The notes under the pieces are model-generated. The model did not search any database and was not told the origin of the DNA. It saw nothing but the letters and a program-made list of their open reading frames with translations. Positions 55,079 to 62,302 of a stretch of DNA of 64,000 bases are shown in pieces (within the stretch, counting starts at the first letter, position 1; each line of letters begins with the position of its first letter). The position numbers and the translations under genes were made by a program. The stretch is from contig JAOAQX010000034.1 of NCBI GenBank assembly GCA_025210805.1, positions 1-64,000 on the forward strand, read 5' to 3'. Source of the stretch: Flavobacteriales bacterium (lineage in GTDB: Bacteria > Bacteroidota > Bacteroidia > Flavobacteriales > CAJXXR01).

Positions 55079-55235
55079 AACATACCTGATTAAATGTAAA
55101 AATTAAGTATTTTGTAATTCCAAAAAATTTAATAAAAACTACTCGTGGTGTGGGTATTTGGTCAACAATGTGTAAAAACATTCTAGAGGTTCGCTACGCT
55201 GCTGCCAATTGTTTTTATCATATAACAACATTAAT

Positions 55236-55871
55236 ATGAAACAAACATTTAACATTCTCCTGATTTTTTTCACCTTGGTCAGTTGTCAGACTAACAAGGC
55301 AGATAATACAGAAATTGGTATTTCAAATGAAGTTAAAACTAAAAAAAATGACGATTCAATATTTATTAAAGACAGTTCCGACTACTCAATTAGATTTTTG
55401 AACTCCATGATTGAATTAGGAATGAATAATGTATCTCTTGTTGATAGCTTTTTAATTCTATCATCAAGGGACACCGTAACGTTTCCTCAAATTCCAGAAA
55501 TCGGAAAAAAAACGATTTTGACTGCTAAAAAGGATGAATTCGCAATTGCATTAACAATCAAAAGAATCAATCAAACAACGATTGACTATAAAATTGAAAT
55601 GGTTGAAATTGGAAATACAAGTTACAATTATAAAGGGCAAGCTGATTTAATGCCTAGATTTTACTTAGGATCTGAGACTGATGAGAGCAGCTTAACTGGA
55701 ATATCGTACCTATCAACTGAGTTTAGCAATAACCACGATTCCTGCTATACATACATAAGACTTGGAAAAGAAGACTCAATGCCGTATCTATTGGGGAAAA
55801 TTATAAAAAACTGCAACGGGAAGATTAAAAATATTGGTATAGATAATTTTTCAACACTGGTGGAAAAATAA
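55236..55871 (+). CDS. Lipoprotein, unknown
   Basis: 211 residues from the ATG at 55236, chosen for the lipoprotein signal ILLIFFTLVSC; an in-frame TTG at 55209 precedes it. The body has no recognised motif. Upstream, TGTAAAAACATT and TTGTTTTTATCAT form another hairpin of the cassette-junction type (55170-55230). Confidence 0.6.
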   Translation: MKQTFNILLIFFTLVSCQTNKADNTEIGISNEVKTKKNDDSIFIKDSSDYSIRFLNSMIELGMNNVSLVDSFLILSSRDTVTFPQIPEIGKKTILTAKKDEFAIALTIKRINQTTIDYKIEMVEIGNTSYNYKGQADLMPRFYLGSETDESSLTGISYLSTEFSNNHDSCYTYIRLGKEDSMPYLLGKIIKNCNGKIKNIGIDNFSTLVEK

Positions 55872-55956
55872 AATCGCTCTTCAATATCCAAGTCTAAAAA
55901 CTTGCTCGCAGAGCAAAGTCGAAAATTCTGGGCTTTCTCAAAAAAACGGACATAAC

Positions 55957-55997
55957 AAAAAAGCTTCATCGATTTTTAAAATCAATGAAGCTTTTTT
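55957..55997 (-). terminator. Terminator of tRNA-Ser
   Basis: 13-bp stem AAAAAAGCTTCAT / ATGAAGCTTTTTT extended by GATT/AATC; serves the minus-strand tRNA and possibly the plus-strand lipoprotein. Confidence 0.85.
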
Positions 55998-56001
55998 CTT
56001 G

Positions 56002-56086
56002 CGGAGAGAGAGGGATTCGAACCCCCGGTCCTGTTACAGACAATGGTTTTCAAGACCACCGCATTCGACCACTCTGCCATCTCTCC
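56002..56086 (-). tRNA. tRNA-Ser (UGA)
   Basis: 85-base tRNA on the minus strand: acceptor GGAGAGA / TCTCTCC, anticodon loop CTTGAAA with anticodon TGA, a long class II variable arm (TGTCTGTAACAGGACC region) and T arm GGGGGTTCGAATCCC. It marks the end of the accessory island. Confidence 0.95.
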
Positions 56087-56243
56087 GATTCGGCGTATTC
56101 CCGTTGGAATCGCGGTTGCAATGTTATCATGTTTTTTTATAAAAACCAAGGTTAATCCTAAAAAAAATCACACTTTTTTAATAATCTTTTGATTATTAAC
56201 TCTTTGATTTTTTATAAAAAATGCCTTAAAAATTATTTTAATT

Positions 56244-56511
56244 GCTTATCCGTTTGTTTCCCCCAAACAGTTGCGAAATGAGCAGATGTCTTTTTGGTCA
56301 GTATAATATTTGATTTTCGTTAAAAATTTCCGAAGCCTTGGAGGAAATTTAGAAAATCAAATATGGTTTTTGATTTTTAATCAAAAAATACCTTCCAAAA
56401 AGTGCCCTTTTCTTTGTTTCGTTTCTTTTGGGCAAGCAAAAGAAATGAAAGTCCAAGCGACAGCGTCGAAGCTTGGGCAAGAAATCTTTTAGGGGAAACA
56501 AGCGGATAAGC
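56244..56511. repeat. 268-base inverted-repeat element (MITE-like)
   Basis: Terminal repeats GCTTATCCGTTTGTTTCCCC (56244..56263) and GGGGAAACAAGCGGATAAGC (56492..56511) match at 19 of 20 positions. The interior has nested hairpins (ATATTTGATTTTC / GAAAATCAAATAT; GGTTTTTGATTTTTAATC; CCAAGC / GCTTGG). No coding frame is supported. It ends four bases before the adjacent gene's stop. Confidence 0.75.
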
Positions 56512-56514
56512 ATA

Positions 56515-57282
56515 TTATTTTAACTGCAAAAACGGATTTTTATCAAGCCCCACCTCTACTAGAGAGAATCCTGCTTTAAGGTAAACCAACTCATAATTCT
56601 TTCCAAAATTCTTTTGATGCACGAGCGGGTACCAAAATCCTGTGCTAGATTTTTTCCAATTAGTCCATTGGGTTTCCAAGCCTCCGATGATAAATTGATT
56701 ATTCCACATTTTCCATTTTACAGGTCGGTAATTATCATCAAATTTATACACATATACCTCTTCTGATCGGTTATTATGATTTGATGGATATCTTACACAC
56801 AAACTTCTTTTAGAGTCGCCCTCCATCAATACCATGTCTTTACTAAGCTGGTATTCGTCTATCTGAAAAGGTGCCGAAAACCAATATGAATCGGTTGTAA
56901 AGTATTTTTTTGCAAGATGCAACAACTTCTCTTTTTTATGACCGTTGGTAATTTCTGTTTCGTTCACAAAAACCTTGGAAACAGCAGAAGACTGATGAAA
57001 AATAACGTTTTTACCTTTCCATTGGACTTGCACAAACCCATTTTGCTTATCCCAAATATAATGATGCCCAGAATTTGTCATCCAAGAAATATATTTCGTT
57101 TTATCCCAAGCGGGTTTATTCAAGGTTTTATGCATTTTACCCACCACTTTTTGAGCTTCTATAGGATCAGAACCCATTGGGATACTTTCATTCATAAACA
57201 CAAAAATAAAAATGGAAAGAGCAATCAAAGATCCCGCAAAAATGAGAAAGAATTTAAAGAGTTTTTGGTAAAGATTTTTCAT
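56515..57282 (-). CDS. Membrane-anchored protein, unknown
   Basis: 255 residues with an N-terminal hydrophobic segment (about 10-29) and an extracytoplasmic beta-rich part (HYIWDKQNGFVQVQWKGKN, EVYVYKFDDNYRPVKW). It is not recognised. It lies 10 bases after pfkA on the same strand. Confidence 0.65.
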   Translation of the reverse strand: MKNLYQKLFKFFLIFAGSLIALSIFIFVFMNESIPMGSDPIEAQKVVGKMHKTLNKPAWDKTKYISWMTNSGHHYIWDKQNGFVQVQWKGKNVIFHQSSAVSKVFVNETEITNGHKKEKLLHLAKKYFTTDSYWFSAPFQIDEYQLSKDMVLMEGDSKRSLCVRYPSNHNNRSEEVYVYKFDDNYRPVKWKMWNNQFIIGGLETQWTNWKKSSTGFWYPLVHQKNFGKNYELVYLKAGFSLVEVGLDKNPFLQLK

Positions 57283-57292
57283 AGTATTGAGT

Positions 57293-58294
57293 TTAATAAG
57301 TTAAGATATCTGAAAGCTTTATCACTTCATTTGAGGGTTTTGGATGTTTTTTTATAGAGTTTTCTAAGGGAATAAGAACGATCTGATTATTTTGAATAGC
57401 AGTCATACTAGGCGCTTTTTGTTTGATCAAACTTTCAATGGCTTTTTGGGCATATTTGGCTGCCAAAATTCGATCCAAACAAGAAGGTGCTCCTCCCCTT
57501 TGTAAATGCCCTAAAACCGTTACTCTAGATTTCATTTCTGGTCGTATTTGTCTCATCTTTTCAGCCAATTCATGAGCATTACCATTCTCATTTCCCTCTG
57601 CTACAATAATGAGGTTTGAAGCTTTTCCGCCCTTTTGTCTTTTCTCAATTTTTTCAATCAATTGTTCAATGCTCACCTGAGTCTCGGGAATCATTACGGC
57701 ACTTGCACCACTGGCAATCGCAGAATCTAAGGCAATAAAACCAGAATCTCTTCCCATAACCTCTACAAAGAATAATCTTTTATGTGAGTTTCCAGTATCA
57801 CGAATTTTATCTATTGCCTCCACTACGGTATTTCTTGCGGTGTCAAATCCTAAAGTAAAATCAGTTCCTGCTAAATCATTGTCAATTGTTCCGGGTATTC
57901 CCATACTTGGGATTCCAAATTCCTTGTAGAATACAGAAAGTCCTTTAAAAGTTCCATCTCCACCAATAGCCACTAAAGCATCTATTTTGTTTTCTTGACA
58001 ATTTTTATATGCTTTTTCTCGTCCTTCTTGAGTCCTAAAACGCGTAGATCGAGAAGACCTCAAAATGGTTCCTCCTCTATGTAAAATATTCCCAACATCT
58101 CTATTGGTAAGTTCTGAAAATTGATTATCAATAATCCCCTCATAACCATCATAGAACCCCAAAACTCGAATCTGATAATAACTTGCAATTCTTACTAAAG
58201 CACGAACTGCAGCATTCATTCCAGGGGCATCTCCTCCAGAGGTAAAAATTCCGATGGTCTTGATTTTATTTTCTGATAATGTTGATTTCTCCAT
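57293..58294 (-). CDS. pfkA: ATP-dependent 6-phosphofructokinase
   Basis: 333 residues. ATP-binding GGDAPGMNAA, IGGDGTF (the GGDG form used by ATP enzymes, not GGDD of PPi types), catalytic GTIDNDLAGTD, and substrate GHLQRGG. It phosphorylates fructose-6-phosphate in glycolysis. Its start overlaps the end of tsaC by 29 bases. Confidence 0.97.
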   Translation of the reverse strand: MEKSTLSENKIKTIGIFTSGGDAPGMNAAVRALVRIASYYQIRVLGFYDGYEGIIDNQFSELTNRDVGNILHRGGTILRSSRSTRFRTQEGREKAYKNCQENKIDALVAIGGDGTFKGLSVFYKEFGIPSMGIPGTIDNDLAGTDFTLGFDTARNTVVEAIDKIRDTGNSHKRLFFVEVMGRDSGFIALDSAIASGASAVMIPETQVSIEQLIEKIEKRQKGGKASNLIIVAEGNENGNAHELAEKMRQIRPEMKSRVTVLGHLQRGGAPSCLDRILAAKYAQKAIESLIKQKAPSMTAIQNNQIVLIPLENSIKKHPKPSNEVIKLSDILTY

Positions 58295-58844
58295 TTTTCA
58301 TCAATTTTATAATAGTAGATGCTTTACTTTTTTCTTTAAGATCTTGCTTGTGTGCTACTATATAATCTACCTGAGATTTTATTTTCTCATCAATACTATC
58401 AAAGTATTTCGGACTTGCATTTCCGCTCACATTTGCCGATGTAGAAAGAATGGGTTGTTTCAATTTCTGAATTAAAAACTGACAAAATTTATCCTTAACT
58501 AATCGAACAGCAACCGTATTGTCTTTTGCTACCAAGTGCGCAGGAATTCCTTTAGGACCTTCGAGGATCAGCGTAAGAGGCGTATCATAACAGTCCATAA
58601 GCTCCCAAGCCACTTCTGGTATTTCTTCAAAATGACGTTCTAGTTGTATTTCACTAAAAAATAACAAAATACATTTTTTATCTAAATCTCTGCTTTTAAT
58701 TTGGTAAAGTTTTTCGAAAGCTTTTGTACTTTCCATAGCACAACCTAATCCCCAAATGGTATCTGTTGGGTATAAAATAACTCCGTCTTCTTGACAGGTT
58801 TTTACGGCTTTCGCCAAATCTTCTTTTTCAAATCTTCTCTCCAT
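58266..58844 (-). CDS. tsaC: Threonylcarbamoyl-AMP synthase (TsaC/YrdC)
   Basis: 192 residues. The YrdC motif ILYPTDTIWGLGC, KSRDLDKKC and the serine-rich PILSTSANVSG are present. It makes threonylcarbamoyl-AMP for t6A37 of tRNA. It overlaps aroK upstream by 17 bases and pfkA downstream by 29, a tight three-gene operon. Confidence 0.94.
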   Translation of the reverse strand: MERRFEKEDLAKAVKTCQEDGVILYPTDTIWGLGCAMESTKAFEKLYQIKSRDLDKKCILLFFSEIQLERHFEEIPEVAWELMDCYDTPLTLILEGPKGIPAHLVAKDNTVAVRLVKDKFCQFLIQKLKQPILSTSANVSGNASPKYFDSIDEKIKSQVDYIVAHKQDLKEKSKASTIIKLMKNGEINIIRK

Positions 58845-59355
58845 TCAGTATTATTTCCAATAAAGGTTCTACTTCCCATCCATCGGATTTCCAATGAATC
58901 TTTGCTTGTTGATATTGTTCTTTTCTCGAACACAATAGTTTTCTGGCTCCTGCCCAAACCTTTTCTATATCATTTGATAATAAAGGACGACTTGCGTGGA
59001 TTTTAGACACTTGCTTTTCTAAAAAATCTTCACTTCTATCTAGATAAACCGTGGTAATTTCATCCTTTAAAAGTGATTTCTGATTTTCTTCAAAACAAAA
59101 AGTTCCTCCTCCTAAAGCCAAAACACAGTGCTCTTTTTGCGCTAAAACATGAGTTAAATAAGCTGTTTCAAGTGCCCGAAAATAATGCTCGCTATCTTGA
59201 ATGAGAAGTGAGATTGGCTTTCCTTCATACTCTTCTATAATCTCATCTAGATCTATAAAAAGAACCTCAAGTTTTTCAGCCAAAGCTTTCCCCAGAGTGG
59301 TTTTTCCCGCACCCATAAATCCTACCAGCACTATTTTTTTTAAATTCCTCATCAT
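58828..59355 (-). CDS. aroK: Shikimate kinase
   Basis: 175 residues with Walker A GFMGAGKTT, the shikimate-binding D-E region (FIDLDEIIEE), and GGGTF. It phosphorylates shikimate at O3. M1 and M2 are both possible starts. First gene of the aroK-tsaC-pfkA unit. Confidence 0.95.
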   Translation of the reverse strand: MMRNLKKIVLVGFMGAGKTTLGKALAEKLEVLFIDLDEIIEEYEGKPISLLIQDSEHYFRALETAYLTHVLAQKEHCVLALGGGTFCFEENQKSLLKDEITTVYLDRSEDFLEKQVSKIHASRPLLSNDIEKVWAGARKLLCSRKEQYQQAKIHWKSDGWEVEPLLEIILNGEKI

Positions 59356-59363
59356 TTCTTTAA

Positions 59364-59371
59364 CAAAAGTA
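59364..59371 (-). promoter_or_regulatory. aroK operon promoter -7 box
   Basis: TACTTTTG on the minus strand, 8 bases before the first possible ATG, implying a very short leader. Confidence 0.5.
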
Positions 59372-59566
59372 CGTTTTTAATAACGAAATATCACAGAGTA
59401 AACTGATCATTCCGTTTACTTACTAATCACTTATTTGCAATGATATTTAGTAAACCATACATTCACTTTCAATACCATTTTTTTCCTTTGCTCATCAAAA
59501 AAAATACAAGAACTGACAAAGAGAGACAAATCATCGAAAGGAAAAACAATTTCAAAATGAATAAAA

Positions 59567-59574
59567 TATATTTG
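59567..59574 (+). promoter_or_regulatory. Promoter -7 box of glutamate synthase family gene
   Basis: TATATTTG ends 17 bases before the ATG at 59592; matches TAnnTTTG. Confidence 0.5.
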
Positions 59575-59591
59575 TAAAAAATTTGAAACCG

Positions 59592-61127
59592 ATGAGAAAA
59601 ACCATTTTATCTGTAGTTACATTTTTTGTAATCGTTTCTTCCATTATTCTTTATTTTCATTTTAATGCTGTAAGTGTAATTTTCTTTGCTGTGAGTATCA
59701 TTGTGGCTATAATGGCTTATTATGATGCATTTCAGAAAAAACATTCTCTTTTACGTACTTACCCTCTCATGGCAAGGCTACGCTGGGTTTTTGAAGCAGA
59801 AAGAGATAAAATAAAGCAATATTTTATTGAATCAGACTTAGATGGAACACCTATAAATAGAGAAAAAAGATCTATTGTTTATCAACGTTCTAAACAGCAA
59901 TTAGAAACAGTTCCTTTTGGGACTCAGCATGATGTTTATTCCAAAGGATACGAATTTGTAGAGCATTCATTATTCCCAAAAAATCATCATGATATAAAAG
60001 GTCAGCGAGTGAAATTTGGCTCAGATAAATGCACACAGCCTTATGAGGCATCTATTATGAATATTTCTGCCATGTCCTTTGGTTCGCTAAGCAAAAACGC
60101 TATTATGGCACTCAACCAAGGAGCTAAAATGGGAAGTTTTGCACACAACACGGGAGAAGGAGGAATTTCCCCTTACCATCTTCAAGGTGGAGATCTTATT
60201 TTTCAGATCGGAACAGGATATTTTGGGGCAGGAAAAACGGTGGATGAAAAACGTGTTTTTGACGAAGAAATATTTGCTAAAAATGCACAGAAACCAGAAG
60301 TAAAAATGATAGAAATTAAGCTATCACAAGGTGCAAAACCAGGACATGGAGGAATTCTTCCTGCCAAGAAAAACACGGAGGAAATAGCGCATATTCGTTC
60401 TGTTAAACCATTTACTCGTGTAGATTCTCCCCCTTGTCATTCATCTTTTGAAGATTTTGATTCGATGATTGCCTTTATAGAGAAGGTGAGATCTTTGAGT
60501 AATGGAAAACCCGTTGGGATTAAATTTTGTGTAGGAAATCATGAGGAAATTGAAGAGATGATACAGTATTTTGCTCAACAGCAGAGTTACCCAGACTTTA
60601 TCAGCGTAGATGGTGCAGAAGGAGGAACAGGTTCTGCCCCAATGGAATTCTCTAACTATGTGGGTACACCTCTTTTGGATGGATTAACCATGGTGGTTTC
60701 TACTTTAAAAAAATATGGTTTAAAAGATCAAATAAAAATTATTGCAGCAGGTAAAGCAGTAGATGCGTTTGATGTGGTAAAACTCCTCGCCCTAGGTGCC
60801 GATACGGTAAATATGGCAAGAAGTTTTATGCTTTCTCTTGGTTGTATTCAAGCTCGTGAATGCAATAGAGATACTTGCCCAGTGGGAGTTGCCACACAGG
60901 ATGATAATCTCGTTAAGGCTCTTGTGGTAGAACGTAAAAATATTAGAGTAAAAAACTATCATCATAAAACCCTCTTTGCTATTGAAGAAATGGTAGCAGC
61001 AATGGGACTTTCCGATATCTCTTCTCTCCAACCGAAATACATTAAAAGAAGAACCAAAAAAGGGGAAATTGTCTCTTTAGATCAGGTTTATTTTGAAAAT
61101 CATCAGAGAGTTTTAGTGGAATCTTAG
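59592..61127 (+). CDS. FMN-binding glutamate synthase family protein
   Basis: 511 residues from the ATG at 59592 (a TTG nine bases upstream is less likely). Two N-terminal membrane helices (about 5-45), then a GltB-type FMN barrel: MSFGSLSKNAIMAL, AHNTGEGG, SQGAKPGHGG, VDGAEGGTGSAP and the Fe-S-like cysteines CNRDTCPVG. The amidotransferase domain of true glutamate synthase is absent. Its natural reaction is not known. Confidence 0.92.
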   Translation: MRKTILSVVTFFVIVSSIILYFHFNAVSVIFFAVSIIVAIMAYYDAFQKKHSLLRTYPLMARLRWVFEAERDKIKQYFIESDLDGTPINREKRSIVYQRSKQQLETVPFGTQHDVYSKGYEFVEHSLFPKNHHDIKGQRVKFGSDKCTQPYEASIMNISAMSFGSLSKNAIMALNQGAKMGSFAHNTGEGGISPYHLQGGDLIFQIGTGYFGAGKTVDEKRVFDEEIFAKNAQKPEVKMIEIKLSQGAKPGHGGILPAKKNTEEIAHIRSVKPFTRVDSPPCHSSFEDFDSMIAFIEKVRSLSNGKPVGIKFCVGNHEEIEEMIQYFAQQQSYPDFISVDGAEGGTGSAPMEFSNYVGTPLLDGLTMVVSTLKKYGLKDQIKIIAAGKAVDAFDVVKLLALGADTVNMARSFMLSLGCIQARECNRDTCPVGVATQDDNLVKALVVERKNIRVKNYHHKTLFAIEEMVAAMGLSDISSLQPKYIKRRTKKGEIVSLDQVYFENHQRVLVES

Positions 61128-61183
61128 GGAGAATCTACCTTGATATTTTCAGAGAAAGAAGAATGAAATTCTTAGAATATTTG

Positions 61184-61232
61184 GGAACTGAAAAACTGTT
61201 TACTTTTTGTTTTTCAGTTCCTTTTTTTTTTT
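61184..61232 (+). terminator. Terminator of glutamate synthase family gene
   Basis: 13-bp perfect stem GGAACTGAAAAAC / GTTTTTCAGTTCC, 12-base loop and eleven T. Confidence 0.9.
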
Positions 61233-61257
61233 AATCCTTTGAAATATCCCATTGATA

Positions 61258-61360
61258 CCGATACACTCATTACATCAATAATACCCATTTATCAGTGAGT
61301 AAATATCAAGAAAAAGAAATAAAAACCTATGGGTGAATTAACATCGTAAATAGTATAATC
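61258..61360. repeat. MITE-like element, degenerate copy
   Basis: TGAATTAACATCGTAAATAG and TATAATC at the right and AATACCCATTTAT on the left match the ends of 505..645 and 21309..21461; the interior differs. Confidence 0.5.
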
Positions 61361-61387
61361 ATTCTTCAATTAACGCAAGAAAAAACC

Positions 61388-62302
61388 TTACAAACAAAAA
61401 TTATATCCTAAATAAGATTCTGATAATTCATTGGTAACAATAGAGGTAAAACGGAATTTTACGATGACATCTCTATTAGCAAATACAAAAAAACGGAGTA
61501 TTTCCTTGGTGAGTTCCTGAAAAAGTGCAATTTCTTCAAATTCTTTTGAATCCTCAAAAAGCAAAGTCACTTCAAGGTCTTCAAACTCACTATAAAGATT
61601 CCCTGTTAAACCAAGATTGATTCCTAAGATACCTTCATTAATTGCTCCAAAAATAGAACCATCCAATTCTTTGCGAGTATATTTTATCTCACAATTAACA
61701 CCCAAAATTGATTGAACCAGTTTTTCTAACTCTGGAAGATTTTCTTTTAATTCCTCAGAATTACATAGATTTAGAAAGAGTTTATAGTATTGTTCTTTAC
61801 TAAACCTTATTCTGTTTTGAATAAGAGTTCTGGCAATTCTAAAGATATTTCTTGTGGCGTCTTTATTGGTAAAAAGGTGAAGAAAACGATTTGTATATTT
61901 TACTTTTTCTTGAAACAAAAAGGTATCAAAAGGGATAAAAAACGCTAGATTTTGTTCTTCCAATTCCCTATTTTTTTTGATTGCCTCTACCACCTCTTTA
62001 TTACTCATTGTGGGATCACTGATAACCAAGGGGTGAAAAAATATTTCGGGTAGCTGATGATATAGACTATTTCTACTCAACTCTATCAACACATCTTCCT
62101 TTAATTGATCTCCCGCTATAAAAGGAAAAGAACTATCAATAACATCTTGGGAAAAACTACGACTATTCATTCCACAGCATTGAATCCAAAATTGGTGATG
62201 CTCTCCTTCTTTTCCTAATAAATCTTGAAGTTCTTCATAATACACTTCTCCAATAAAATGAGGAAGTTTACTGGATTTTATTTCTTCTATTATTTCTTCC
62301 AT
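61388..62302 (-). CDS. TssG-like type VI secretion baseplate protein
   Basis: 304 residues, no signal. The C-terminus SYLGYNFCL matches the L-G-(Y/W)-x-x-x-L ending of TssG proteins, and the middle VNCEIKYTRKELDGSIFG...GINLGLTG fits the TssG core. It overlaps the ATPase gene by one base (TAATG). In Bacteroidota T6SS (subtype iii), TssG and TssH are part of one locus. The assignment rests on motif and context only. Confidence 0.55.
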   Translation of the reverse strand: MEEIIEEIKSSKLPHFIGEVYYEELQDLLGKEGEHHQFWIQCCGMNSRSFSQDVIDSSFPFIAGDQLKEDVLIELSRNSLYHQLPEIFFHPLVISDPTMSNKEVVEAIKKNRELEEQNLAFFIPFDTFLFQEKVKYTNRFLHLFTNKDATRNIFRIARTLIQNRIRFSKEQYYKLFLNLCNSEELKENLPELEKLVQSILGVNCEIKYTRKELDGSIFGAINEGILGINLGLTGNLYSEFEDLEVTLLFEDSKEFEEIALFQELTKEILRFFVFANRDVIVKFRFTSIVTNELSESYLGYNFCL

